6,981 nucleotides of DNA. It comes from Gemmatimonadaceae bacterium. GTDB lineage: Bacteria > Gemmatimonadota > Gemmatimonadetes > Gemmatimonadales > Gemmatimonadaceae. Shown piece by piece: positions 1 through 6,137 of the stretch. The notes beneath the pieces are model-generated. The model was not told the DNA's origin. It searched no databases and saw only the letters and a program-made list of their open reading frames with translations. The number at the start of each line of letters is the position of its first letter. Position 1 is the stretch's first letter. The DNA is taken from positions 1-6,981 of the forward strand of contig JACCRL010000010.1 in assembly GCA_013813605.1 (NCBI GenBank), given 5' to 3'. The position numbers and the translations under genes are program-made.

Positions 1-1
1 A

Positions 2-385
2 GCGTATACTGTTGCAACCGTAGCACTTGCGCTCGAGGTTACCCCCAAGTGGCTCGATAACCTGCTTTCACACCACCCGGTTGCCGGTGTAGGCCGCGAA
101 AGCCATGGCAGAGGACGTCGCCTCAGCTCTTCCAGCGCTCAACTTCTGGCGGTCACCCTCATGCTCATCAACGACCTGGACTTGAGCACGCCAGGCAGTC
201 TCGCGTTGGCTGAGAAGCTCATATCCTCCGGGGGGCGTCTGCGAACCCCCGGCGGACTCCATCTCGAGATCGACCTCAATACGGCAGGACAGATTGTTAT
301 TGAACGACTGAACTATGCCGTCGAGATTGCGCCAGTGCCCCGGCGCGGCCGTCCGCCGCGCAGCAAAACGGGGCGCCTCACCTGA
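2..385 (+). CDS. Small MerR-like helix-turn-helix protein with C-terminal AT-hook-like motif (5' partial)
   Basis: The reading frame is open from base 2 to the TGA at 383-385, so the gene starts outside the window; the first in-window ATG (161) lies inside the domain and is probably not the start. The visible 127 residues begin with a segment (TVATVALALEVTPKWLDNLL) that reads like a MerR/Xre-type helix-turn-helix: a hydrophobic helix, a short turn and a recognition helix. A basic wing-like stretch (GRGRRLS) and two further amphipathic helices follow. The C-terminal tail contains PRRGRPPRSK, which matches the AT-hook core (GRP flanked by basic residues and prolines) that binds the minor groove of AT-rich DNA. 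I infer a small DNA-binding protein, either a regulator or a toxin-antitoxin-like or nucleoid-associated factor; its targets cannot be told from here. It converges on the cold-shock gene, and its stop codon lies inside a hairpin. Confidence 0.7.
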   Translation, partial: AYTVATVALALEVTPKWLDNLLSHHPVAGVGRESHGRGRRLSSSSAQLLAVTLMLINDLDLSTPGSLALAEKLISSGGRLRTPGGLHLEIDLNTAGQIVIERLNYAVEIAPVPRRGRPPRSKTGRLT

Positions 386-393
386 GACGCCCC
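370..393 (-). terminator. Rho-independent-type terminator of the cold-shock gene, overlapping the convergent gene's stop
   Basis: The arms GGGGCG-C-CTCA and TGAG-A-CGCCCC pair around a 2-base loop with one mismatch. Read on the minus strand, the stem is followed by G and then four T (plus-strand aaaac at 366-370), so it fits termination of the cold-shock gene, whose stop is about 30 bases before it. On the plus strand there is no T-tract. The hairpin contains the TGA of the convergent gene, so it may also trim that mRNA. A second small stem (CGAAGGC 415-421 with GCCTTCG 431-437) spans the cold-shock stop codon. Confidence 0.6.
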
Positions 394-423
394 GCCAGAT
401 TGTACCAGTAAAGCCGAAGGCCC

Positions 424-633
424 TCAGGAAGCCTTCGTTACGTTCTCAGCTGCCGGACCCTTCTGACCTTCGACGATGTCGAACTCCACGGCATCGCCCT
501 CAGCGAGGGACTTGAACCCCGCGCCGGAGATCGCGCTGTAGTGAACGAAGCAATCCTTCTGCCCGTTGTCAGGCGTGATGAAGCCGAAGCCCTTCGCATC
601 GTTGAACCACTTTACCTTGCCGGTCGTACGCAT
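424..633 (-). CDS. Cold-shock protein, CspA family
   Basis: This 69-residue protein is a single cold-shock domain, an OB-fold that binds single-stranded RNA or DNA and acts as an RNA chaperone or antiterminator in the cytoplasm. The start [16 protein letters not shown] is diagnostic: it holds the RNP1 motif KGFGFI (residues 14-19). RNP2 follows as CFVHY (28-32), slightly unlike the usual VFVHF. The stretch from GDAVEFD to the ENVTKA-type C-terminus completes the domain, and the length equals the family norm. The ATG is supported by AGGAG six bases upstream. A promoter near 778-806 implies a leader of about 138 bases, in line with the long structured 5' leaders of cold-inducible csp genes. Whether this copy is cold-induced or constitutive cannot be read from the sequence. 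Confidence 0.97.
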   Translation of the reverse strand: MRTTGKVKWFNDAKGFGFITPDNGQKDCFVHYSAISGAGFKSLAEGDAVEFDIVEGQKGPAAENVTKAS

Positions 634-639
634 TCCCTA

Positions 640-644
640 CTCCT
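640..644 (-). promoter_or_regulatory. Ribosome binding site of the cold-shock gene
   Basis: AGGAG on the minus strand lies six bases before the ATG at 633-631 and fixes that start. Confidence 0.75.
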
Positions 645-695
645 GGAAAATGGTGTCTCGGGAGCGGAACTACGCCCGACCCTCGACAATCTGTA

Positions 696-717
696 CGCAG
701 GTCTCTCTTACCCTGCG
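696..717 (-). other. Hairpin in the cold-shock mRNA leader
   Basis: CGCAGG and CCTGCG pair as a 6-base stem with a 10-base loop in the middle of the predicted leader. Leader structure is a known device for temperature control in csp mRNAs, but a link to regulation here is only inferred. Confidence 0.35.
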
Positions 718-777
718 CTGGACTTGAGCAACGTGACGCGCCCGTTTCCGCACGCCCCACCCGCCCGACTTGCAGAG

Positions 778-806
778 AAAATAGCAAAGACCTGTTGGGC
801 TGACAA
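778..806 (-). promoter_or_regulatory. Sigma70-type promoter of the cold-shock gene
   Basis: On the minus strand, TTGTCA (806-801, five of six matches to the -35 consensus) is followed after exactly 17 bases by TATTTT (783-778, four of six matches to the -10). Transcription would start near base 771. The -35 lies only 9 bases past the stop codon of the upstream gene, so the promoter occupies the intergenic gap and the leader runs about 138 bases to the ATG. Confidence 0.6.
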
Positions 807-815
807 TAGAGATGT

Positions 816-1217
816 TCAGGGCTCTACAATGCGCACATCGGACACGAAGTAGCTTGTCTCTCCGAAGCACGATGTCGGCACGCCACGGTGCTCGTCGTAG
901 GTGAGCGAGACGCGCTTGCCGAGATTCTTTTCCAGCAGCGCTGCAACCGAGTCGTTTTTCACGGTGAAAAGGAACAGCTGCGGCATCGCGCCGGGGATAG
1001 CCGACATTGCGAGCTCGCCCTCCCACGTCTTGCACAGCCATCCCTTCTTCGAAAGCTTCTGGACATACCCGGCTCTGTCCCCGCGCGAATAGCTGTAGCC
1101 GAGCGTCACCCACGTCCACAGCGCGACGATAAGCGCCGGGATGAGCAGCAGCGAAAGCAGAAACACGAGGCCCTTGCGGCCCTTTTTTTTCTTTTCGGGA
1201 ACTGGCGTATCGGCCAT
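816..1217 (-). CDS. Small membrane-anchored protein of unknown function
   Basis: This protein has 133 residues from the chosen ATG. A lysine-rich cytoplasmic head (EKKKKGRK, residues 8-15) precedes one hydrophobic segment (about 17-38), so it is probably an N-in single-span protein with its C-terminal domain outside the membrane. Just after the membrane comes the distinctive block [20 protein letters not shown], continued by LCKTWEGEL (41-69). From memory, a similar YSxGxRxGxxxKxSxKGxxxKTxEGEL pattern occurs in conserved uncharacterised proteins of several phyla; no function is established that I can name. The rest looks like a small beta-rich domain ending FVSDVRIV. The ATG at 1217 has GGAG five bases upstream; a TTG at 1259 would add 14 residues but lacks a ribosome site. 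The lysine run is encoded by an 8-A tract. It is divergent from ispG. Confidence 0.85.
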   Translation of the reverse strand: MADTPVPEKKKKGRKGLVFLLSLLLIPALIVALWTWVTLGYSYSRGDRAGYVQKLSKKGWLCKTWEGELAMSAIPGAMPQLFLFTVKNDSVAALLEKNLGKRVSLTYDEHRGVPTSCFGETSYFVSDVRIVEP

Positions 1218-1222
1218 CGGTG

Positions 1223-1226
1223 CTCC
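1223..1226 (-). promoter_or_regulatory. Ribosome binding site that decides the start of the small membrane protein
   Basis: GGAG on the minus strand is five bases from the ATG at 1217-1215. The competing TTG at 1259-1257 has no comparable site. Confidence 0.55.
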
Positions 1227-1316
1227 AGAGGTCGGGGGAAGGGAAGTGCTCGGTTCCAATGCACCGCTCAGGCCATGGAATTAGCTTTCTCCTTCACCAG
1301 AGCGCAAGAAATCGGC

Positions 1317-2549
1317 ATGGCAGCAGCAAGAAGACGCACGGTTACGGCGAATATCGGCGGAGTTCCGGTGGGCTCCGCGCACCCGATCGTGGTGCAGTCG
1401 ATGACCAATACCGACACCGCCGACGTCGAGGGGACCGCCAGGCAGGTTGCCGACCTGGCTGCGGCCGGCAGCCGGATCGTCCGCATCACGGTCAACAACG
1501 ACGAAGCGGCACGCGCCGTCCCGGAGATCGCAAGCAGGCTCGCGGACATGGGCGTCACGGTCCCGATCGTCGGCGACTTCCACTACAACGGGCACCTTCT
1601 CCTCGCCCGCTACCCCGACACCGCCCGCACTCTCGCCAAGTACCGCATCAATCCGGGCAACGTCGGCGGCAAGCGGCGCGACGAAAATTTCCGCACCATC
1701 ATCCGCATCGCGCTCGACAACCACCGCCCGGTACGGATAGGCGTCAACTGGGGCTCGCTCGACCAGGACCTGCTCACCGCTCTCATGGACGAGAACGCCC
1801 GCCTGACAGACCAGCAGGCGGCAAAGGAAGTCTACATCGAGGCAATGCTGCAGAGCGCGCTCCGTTCCGCCGCGGTTGCCGAAGAGGTGGGGCTGCCGCA
1901 CGATCACATCATCATTTCGGCCAAGGTTTCCGGCGTGCAGGATCTGCTCACGGTTTATCGGCGCCTCGCTTCCCGCTGCGACTACCCGCTGCATCTCGGG
2001 CTCACCGAAGCCGGACTCGGCGCCAAGGGGATCGTCGCCAGTACGGCGGCGCTCTCGATCCTGCTCACCGATGGCATCGGCGACACCATTCGAGTCTCGC
2101 TGACACCGCGTCCGAACGGCGACCGCACCGAAGAAGTGCACGTCGCACAGCAGATCCTCCAGTCGCTCGAGCTTCAGAGCTTCAATCCCCAGGTAACTGC
2201 GTGCCCCGGATGCGGACGCACGACCTCCACCTTCTTTCAGCACATGGCAGAAGACATCCAGACGTACCTGCGCGAGCAGATGCCGCTCTGGCGGGCGCAG
2301 TACCCCGGGGTCGTGGAGATGAAGGTGGCAGTGATGGGCTGCGTCGTTAACGGGCCCGGCGAATCACGTCACGCCAACATCGGTATCTCGCTCCCGGGGA
2401 CGTTCGAGGATCCGAAGGCTCCGGTGTACGTGGACGGTCAGCTGCACGTCACGCTCAAGGGCGAGACGATCGTGCCGGAGTTTCTCGAGATACTCGAGCG
2501 CTACGTCGAGCGGACGTACGGGGAGGGGAGGGAGGCTATCGTCTCCTAG
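1317..2549 (+). CDS. ispG: 4-hydroxy-3-methylbut-2-en-1-yl diphosphate synthase (IspG/GcpE)
   Basis: IspG reduces the cyclic diphosphate MEcPP to HMBPP in the MEP isoprenoid pathway, using a 4Fe-4S cluster in the cytoplasm. The 410 residues follow the family closely: [18 protein letters not shown] near the N-terminus, then [42 protein letters not shown] and HLGLTEAG through the TIM barrel, and a C-terminal cluster-binding domain. The expected cluster ligands are Cys296 and Cys299 (ACPGCGRT), Cys342 ([10 protein letters not shown]) and Glu349. The domain has the extra ArgPro-rich loop and the TFFQ/YLREQMP insertion of the longer proteobacterial-type enzyme, unlike the short E. coli form. I chose the ATG at 1317, which directly precedes the conserved N-terminus; an in-frame ATG at 1275 would add 14 residues, and neither has a strong ribosome site. 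It stands alone, divergent from one gene and convergent with the operon to its right. Confidence 0.96.
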   Translation: MAAARRRTVTANIGGVPVGSAHPIVVQSMTNTDTADVEGTARQVADLAAAGSRIVRITVNNDEAARAVPEIASRLADMGVTVPIVGDFHYNGHLLLARYPDTARTLAKYRINPGNVGGKRRDENFRTIIRIALDNHRPVRIGVNWGSLDQDLLTALMDENARLTDQQAAKEVYIEAMLQSALRSAAVAEEVGLPHDHIIISAKVSGVQDLLTVYRRLASRCDYPLHLGLTEAGLGAKGIVASTAALSILLTDGIGDTIRVSLTPRPNGDRTEEVHVAQQILQSLELQSFNPQVTACPGCGRTTSTFFQHMAEDIQTYLREQMPLWRAQYPGVVEMKVAVMGCVVNGPGESRHANIGISLPGTFEDPKAPVYVDGQLHVTLKGETIVPEFLEILERYVERTYGEGREAIVS

Positions 2550-2639
2550 CCTCACATCAGAGCGGTAGTGCAACTGAGCGCGTTTTCCGCTACGAGAAGC
2601 ACCGCTCCCGGCTTTTCAGCGTTGCAGTTGCAGTTACAG
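2550..2639. other. Convergent intergenic gap without a clear terminator
   Basis: Ninety bases lie between the ispG stop and the end of the HD gene. Two inverted repeats are visible: GAGCGGT (2560-2566) with ACCGCTC (2601-2607), and TGCAACTG (2569-2576) with CAGTTGCA (2625-2632). They cross each other, so only one can form at a time. Both loops are long and no T-tract follows on either strand, so I do not call an intrinsic terminator. Confidence 0.4.
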
Positions 2640-3245
2640 TCAAGCCATCTGCTCGAGCTCACGCGAGACCCTCTCCAGCTCGGTCATGATCGGCGCCTTG
2701 AACCCGACCTCCGCAAGCCGATCGTAAACGGCCCGGTACCACCGCACCGTCCGCTCTCTGCCACCCCCGAACCGATTCCAGATGCTGTGCGAATCGACCG
2801 TGCGCTTCAGGTCGGCGAGAATCGACGACGCGTTGTGAATCTTGTCAGCCGCACAGACCCAGCGCGCCCTCTCGCCGGCGACAGCCAGCCGGTCGAGATA
2901 GTCCGCCTTCTTGTCTTCTCCCGAAAGCGGATCGCCATCGTCGCTCTGCAGGCGGTGCGTCACTGCGAGCACGGTGTCCAGAACATCGTCGCCGAACTTC
3001 TCACCGATCCGCTGCTCGAGCATCTCCTGCGTGTAGCCGTCACGCACGCAATCCTCGACGACATCGTGGAGTATGCCGGCGACCACCGTCTCGTCGTCCT
3101 GGCCGTAGCGCGTGAGTATCACGGCGACGTTAGCCGGATGCGTGAGGTAGGGAAGCTTCGTCCCCTTCCGCACCTGCCGGTCGTGGTGCTTCGCGGCGAA
3201 GGCAAATGCGTGGTTGACTACGTCGGAGTATCCGGTGACGCTCAT
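2640..3245 (-). CDS. Single-domain HD phosphohydrolase, likely (p)ppGpp hydrolase (small alarmone hydrolase / MESH1-like)
   Basis: The 201 residues form one HD domain of the RelA/SpoT hydrolase type with no synthetase, TGS or ACT domain. The visible metal-site set is His36 (PYLTHP), His60-Asp61 (GILHDVVED) and Asp134 (AADKIHN). Glu64-Asp65 and the preceding RKG/LPYLTHP segment match the pattern of Mn-dependent ppGpp 3'-pyrophosphohydrolases. Such small hydrolases remove (p)ppGpp or related 3'-pyrophosphate nucleotides in the cytoplasm. Substrate assignment is inference from the family; an HD enzyme for another nucleotide is possible. The start codon overlaps the stop of the upstream reductase gene as ATGA, with no good ribosome site of its own, which points to translational coupling. 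It is the last gene of the operon. Confidence 0.88.
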   Translation of the reverse strand: MSVTGYSDVVNHAFAFAAKHHDRQVRKGTKLPYLTHPANVAVILTRYGQDDETVVAGILHDVVEDCVRDGYTQEMLEQRIGEKFGDDVLDTVLAVTHRLQSDDGDPLSGEDKKADYLDRLAVAGERARWVCAADKIHNASSILADLKRTVDSHSIWNRFGGGRERTVRWYRAVYDRLAEVGFKAPIMTELERVSRELEQMA

Positions 3246-3736
3246 GATCTGTCGGAAGCGAACAATGAGACGAGACTCTCGAGGCCGGCCTGGTCCTGCT
3301 CGTCGAAGGAGTTCAGCTGCGCGGAATCTACGTCGAAAACAGCGATCAGATCATCCCTCGCATTGAAGACAGGAACGACGATCTCCGATCTGGCATTCGC
3401 ATCGCACGCGATGTGCCCCGGAAACAGGGCCACGTCGGGCACGATCACGGTCCTCCGCTCAGCGGCCGCGGTTCCGCACACTCCCCGGCCGAACGCAATC
3501 TCCAGGCAGCCAAGACTTCCCTGGTATGGCCCAACGCGGAGGAGCTTCCCGGGCACGGCGACTCTGTAAAAACCCGTCCACAGATGTCCGAACGCATGGT
3601 GCACGAGTGCCGAGAGCGTTGCCATCGCCGCGATTTCGTCCCTTTCACCTTCAAGTATGGCGTGGAGATGATCCCTCAGCTCCGCGTACGCGACCGGCCT
3701 GGCAGTGTATCTGAGATCCGGGATCGTCTCAGCCAC
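3242..3736 (-). CDS. msrC: Free methionine-(R)-sulfoxide reductase, GAF-domain type (fRMsr)
   Basis: This enzyme reduces free L-methionine-R-sulfoxide, repairing oxidised methionine in the cytoplasm with electrons from thioredoxin. The 164 residues are one GAF domain with the family signatures WTGFYRV (53-59), LRVGPYQG (66-73), GRGVCGTAA (83-91), VPDVALFPGHIACDA (99-113) and SEIVVPV. The three redox cysteines Cys77, Cys87 and Cys111 keep the exact 10 and 24 residue spacing of the E. coli enzyme (84, 94, 118). The start is a GTG eight bases after the stop of the Wzz-like gene; the next ATG (residue 38) would cut into the conserved helix. No strong Shine-Dalgarno is seen, so coupling to the upstream gene is likely. 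Its stop overlaps the start of the HD gene. Confidence 0.95.
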   Translation of the reverse strand: MAETIPDLRYTARPVAYAELRDHLHAILEGERDEIAAMATLSALVHHAFGHLWTGFYRVAVPGKLLRVGPYQGSLGCLEIAFGRGVCGTAAAERRTVIVPDVALFPGHIACDANARSEIVVPVFNARDDLIAVFDVDSAQLNSFDEQDQAGLESLVSLFASDRS

Positions 3737-3744
3737 GCGGCTCG

Positions 3745-5469
3745 CTACTGCGCAGGGGCAAGCTCTGGCTGAAAGCCCGCAGCGGGGTTCAACGCGCTGA
3801 TCAGCTCTTCGCGGGTGTCGATCTGCGGCATCTCCGCATCCCAGAGAACGAGCCCGTGTATCCGCATGTCGACCCCCCGCAGACTGTCGACCGCGCTCTT
3901 GAGGCCGCTGAGGGTGGTTCGCGCGACGCGCGCGCAGAGTATTACATCAGGACCGGGGATGATGCTCGTCTCGGTCCGCTGCACGTAGCTGGTCGGCGCG
4001 GCGATGATGATGAAGTCGTACCGCCGCTGCAGGCGCGCGAGCTCGTTCTTGACATCCTCCACGACGTTCGGCTCCGGCAGCCCGGCGCGCTTCGTCCCGC
4101 TCGGCAGCACATCCAGCGGACGGTCGCGGCCGATCGTCGTCGGCACTACCGCTTCGGGCCAGGTAGCCGTGCCGGTAACGATGCCTGAGAGGCCGGGGTC
4201 GGGTCGAATGCGCAGCACGCTGGCGATGCTGCTCGTCGTCGGGTCCACATCGACGAGCAGGGCGCTGCGCGCCTCGAACGCCGCGGACGCCGCGAGATTG
4301 GCGGCGACCGTGGCGACGATCTCGGGCTCGTCTCCGGTAATCGTAACGATCGGCACGCTGTCTTCCACCGAGGCAATGTGCAGATAGAGCGTACGATAGC
4401 TCTCTGAAACGATGTCGATGAGCGGCGGCGCCTCGACGTCGGCCTGCCGCCGCGCTCTCTCGACCATCACCTCTGGAGGACGGACGACCGTCAGCACGCG
4501 CGCTCCGCTCACCTGCTCCGCTTCGCGCGAGTCGGCGATGTGCGGACGCTGCAGCTCGAGTCCGAACGCGACCGCGAAACCGAGCGCGAGCGCGAGGACG
4601 ACGGCGGCGGCGAGCATTGCCCAGGGTGGGGCGCCGACGTTCGCCAGGTCACGCGCGCGCGCCGCTTCTCCATCAATGCGAGTGTTCTTCTCGCGGATCT
4701 TCGCCAGCTCCTGCGTCGCGCCGGTATAAACCTGGAGCGCCGTCACGCGCTGTGTGATGTAACGCGCCGTATCCACCGTTATCGTGGGACGGACGACCGG
4801 CGCGCGCGTCGGGCTGATCACCGCGAGCTGGTTCCTCAGCTCGCCACGCTTCGATTCGGCCACTGCCTGAATCGACCTGCCGATGGAAGTCGCCCGCGAG
4901 GTGAGGGCGAGATAAACGGGATCGACCCCGCCGACGGCGCCGAATGCGGCCCGCTCGCGCTCGATGGACGCAAGCGAGTCGAGCATCAAGGGAACTCCCG
5001 CCTCCGCCGCAACGAGCGAGGACGCCGCGAGGGCACGGTAGGAGCTGGGCAGGGGAGCGTCCTCGACGCGGGCGATGAGCCTGTTCAGCGTCGCCAGCTG
5101 CGTCGTCACGGATTCGCGCCGTGCGATCATCGCCGGCGGGAAGGTGTCGATTACCGGGACGATCACCGGATTGGCGGCCAGGCGCGCCGCGGCGAGCACG
5201 GAATCGGCCGTCTTGATCTCGACGAGCGACCGGTTCCGCATCCCCACGACCGGCACGGAGTCTTCCCGCGCCTCGATAGTCGCGGCAACGGCCTCAGATC
5301 TCCGCGACGCATTGCGGGGAACAAGGACAAACGCGATCAGCGCACCCACGAACACCAGGCCACCGGCGATGCCGAGGATGGCCGGGCGGCGCAGCGCGTT
5401 GCGAGCCCGTGAGGCCATCCAGAGGTAGGTCGTTCCCCCGCTGAGCCGGCCAAAATTGCGAACGGTCAT
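3745..5469 (-). CDS. Wzz-like polysaccharide copolymerase fused to a degenerate BY-kinase (CpsD/CapB-like) domain
   Basis: This 574-residue protein has the layout of a Wzz/BY-kinase that controls polysaccharide chain length and export at the inner membrane. The membrane segments are at about 30-50 and 282-304, with a periplasmic, largely helical region between them. After the second segment a linker leads to a P-loop-like domain: the usual pre-domain motif is present as SESYRTLYLHI (355-365), then VTITGDEPEIVATVAANLA (375-392), the Walker A' strand ALLVDVDP (403-410), DPGLSGIVTG (424-433), VLPSG (454-458) and YDFIIIAAPTS (484-494). The canonical Walker A glycine-lysine-serine/threonine is missing (GDEPEIVATV instead), the Walker B aspartate is alanine (IIIAAP instead of IIIDTP), and the C-terminus lacks a tyrosine cluster. 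Kinase activity is therefore unlikely; a structural or regulatory role is inferred. No ribosome site precedes the ATG, which fits a leaderless mRNA. It is the first gene of the operon. Confidence 0.85.
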   Translation of the reverse strand: MTVRNFGRLSGGTTYLWMASRARNALRRPAILGIAGGLVFVGALIAFVLVPRNASRRSEAVAATIEAREDSVPVVGMRNRSLVEIKTADSVLAAARLAANPVIVPVIDTFPPAMIARRESVTTQLATLNRLIARVEDAPLPSSYRALAASSLVAAEAGVPLMLDSLASIERERAAFGAVGGVDPVYLALTSRATSIGRSIQAVAESKRGELRNQLAVISPTRAPVVRPTITVDTARYITQRVTALQVYTGATQELAKIREKNTRIDGEAARARDLANVGAPPWAMLAAAVVLALALGFAVAFGLELQRPHIADSREAEQVSGARVLTVVRPPEVMVERARRQADVEAPPLIDIVSESYRTLYLHIASVEDSVPIVTITGDEPEIVATVAANLAASAAFEARSALLVDVDPTTSSIASVLRIRPDPGLSGIVTGTATWPEAVVPTTIGRDRPLDVLPSGTKRAGLPEPNVVEDVKNELARLQRRYDFIIIAAPTSYVQRTETSIIPGPDVILCARVARTTLSGLKSAVDSLRGVDMRIHGLVLWDAEMPQIDTREELISALNPAAGFQPELAPAQ

Positions 5470-5478
5470 GATTCAGAC

Positions 5479-5507
5479 ATCATAAGAGTTGGCACCCAAT
5501 GATGCAA
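5479..5507 (-). promoter_or_regulatory. Promoter of the Wzz-like operon, predicting an almost leaderless mRNA
   Basis: On the minus strand TTGCAT (5507-5502) and TATGAT (5484-5479, five of six matches to the -10) are separated by exactly 17 bases. Transcription should begin near 5472, only about three bases before the ATG at 5469. This explains the lack of any Shine-Dalgarno sequence. The -35 overlaps the T-tract of the terminator of the upstream cupredoxin gene. Confidence 0.55.
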
Positions 5508-5539
5508 AAAAGCGGCGAGGGCTTGCGCCCCCGCCGCTT
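5506..5539 (-). terminator. Rho-independent terminator of the cupredoxin gene
   Basis: AAGCGGCG-A-GGGC (5510-5522) pairs with GCCC-C-CGCCGCTT (5527-5539) around the loop TTGC, with a single mismatch. On the minus strand the GC-rich stem runs straight into six T (5511-5506). It lies 20 bases past the cupredoxin stop. A further small stem (TCCCG 5543-5547 with CGGGA 5552-5556) sits just before it. It separates the cupredoxin gene from the operon. Confidence 0.92.
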
Positions 5540-5559
5540 ATGTCCCGGATTCGGGAATA

Positions 5560-6072
5560 CTACTGGACCGTAACGACGCCCTTCATGTTCATTGCGACGT
5601 GCGGTACGCAATTGTACGGATAGTTGCCGGCCTTGATGTTCGCGAAGGAGACCGTGATCGACTCGTTCGGGTTCATCTTCATTGCGCTGGAGAGCTCGCC
5701 CATCTTCTCCGTGCCCATGTTGGCATCGAGCTGAGCCTTCACGTCCGCGGGAACGCTGGCGGGATCGAAGGCGACGTTGTGCGGTCCGCCCGAGACCACC
5801 ATGAACTTGATTCCGTCGCCCTGCTTGACGGTGATGTTGGCTGGCTCGAAGCGATATCCCTTCGCGTCACCGACCATGTTCACCGTGTGCGTCTTCCCGG
5901 TGATTGCGGCCATTGTTCCCATCGCTGCCGGGGTCGTCGTGCCAGCGGCCATTCCGCCAGCCGGCATTGCCGTGTCGACAGCGACAGCGGTCGTATCGGC
6001 CGGCTTGTCTCCGCCGGCGCAGGCGCCAAGCGCCAGTGCTGCACCCACAATCGCCAAGCTATAGAATCTCAT
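5560..6072 (-). CDS. Lipidated blue-copper protein (plastocyanin/azurin-like cupredoxin)
   Basis: The 170-residue product is an extracytoplasmic electron carrier. Its signal peptide ends in a lipobox (ALALGAC, Cys18), so the mature protein should be a lipoprotein anchored to a membrane. A flexible linker rich in Ala, Thr, Gly and Met (about 19-57) leads to the cupredoxin domain, which opens with VNMVGDAKGYRFEPANITV. Type 1 copper ligands are visible: His98 (GGPHNV), Cys155, His158 and Met163 in YNCVPHVAMNMKG. The Cys-x2-His-x4-Met spacing is exactly that of plastocyanin. I chose the ATG at 6072 because it has GGAGG nine bases upstream and begins a proper signal peptide; in-frame upstream codons to 6183 cross the AT-rich control region. 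It probably passes electrons in a respiratory or nitrogen-oxide chain, but its partner is not in the window. It is monocistronic, bounded by its own terminator. Confidence 0.95.
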   Translation of the reverse strand: MRFYSLAIVGAALALGACAGGDKPADTTAVAVDTAMPAGGMAAGTTTPAAMGTMAAITGKTHTVNMVGDAKGYRFEPANITVKQGDGIKFMVVSGGPHNVAFDPASVPADVKAQLDANMGTEKMGELSSAMKMNPNESITVSFANIKAGNYPYNCVPHVAMNMKGVVTVQ

Positions 6073-6081
6073 CTTGAAGGG

Positions 6082-6086
6082 CCTCC
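6082..6086 (-). promoter_or_regulatory. Ribosome binding site that fixes the cupredoxin start
   Basis: GGAGG on the minus strand lies nine bases before the ATG at 6072-6070. It rules out the longer in-frame reading that starts near 6183. Confidence 0.75.
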
Positions 6087-6137
6087 AAAGGCTCGCAGTA
6101 GTAGCTGTACCGTAAGAAAATCTTTTAATCGGTAACA

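Noticed and set aside
888..1316. N-terminal extension of the ispG reading frame by up to 143 residues
   Set aside because: It runs antisense through the small membrane protein gene, and its translation is arginine- and histidine-rich with no likeness to IspG; the family's N-terminus begins next to 1317 (or at most 1275).
1281..2243. Open frame of 320 residues on the minus strand
   Set aside because: It is the antisense shadow of ispG, caused by high G+C at third codon positions.
2569..2632. Inverted repeat TGCAACTG ... CAGTTGCA as a terminator
   Set aside because: The loop is nearly 50 bases, there is no T-tract, and it conflicts with another overlapping inverted repeat.
2568..3569. Open frame of 333 residues on the plus strand
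   Set aside because: It is the antisense shadow of the HD and reductase genes, whose motifs are unambiguous on the other strand.
4540..5412. Open frame of 290 residues on the plus strand
   Set aside because: It is highly charged, low-complexity (Arg/Glu/Asp-rich) antisense to the Wzz-like gene with no recognisable motif.
5466..5483. Five-codon leader frame (MMSES) ending in ATGA at the start of the Wzz-like gene
   Set aside because: Its ATG lies inside the predicted -10 element, so it would not be transcribed, and it has no ribosome site.
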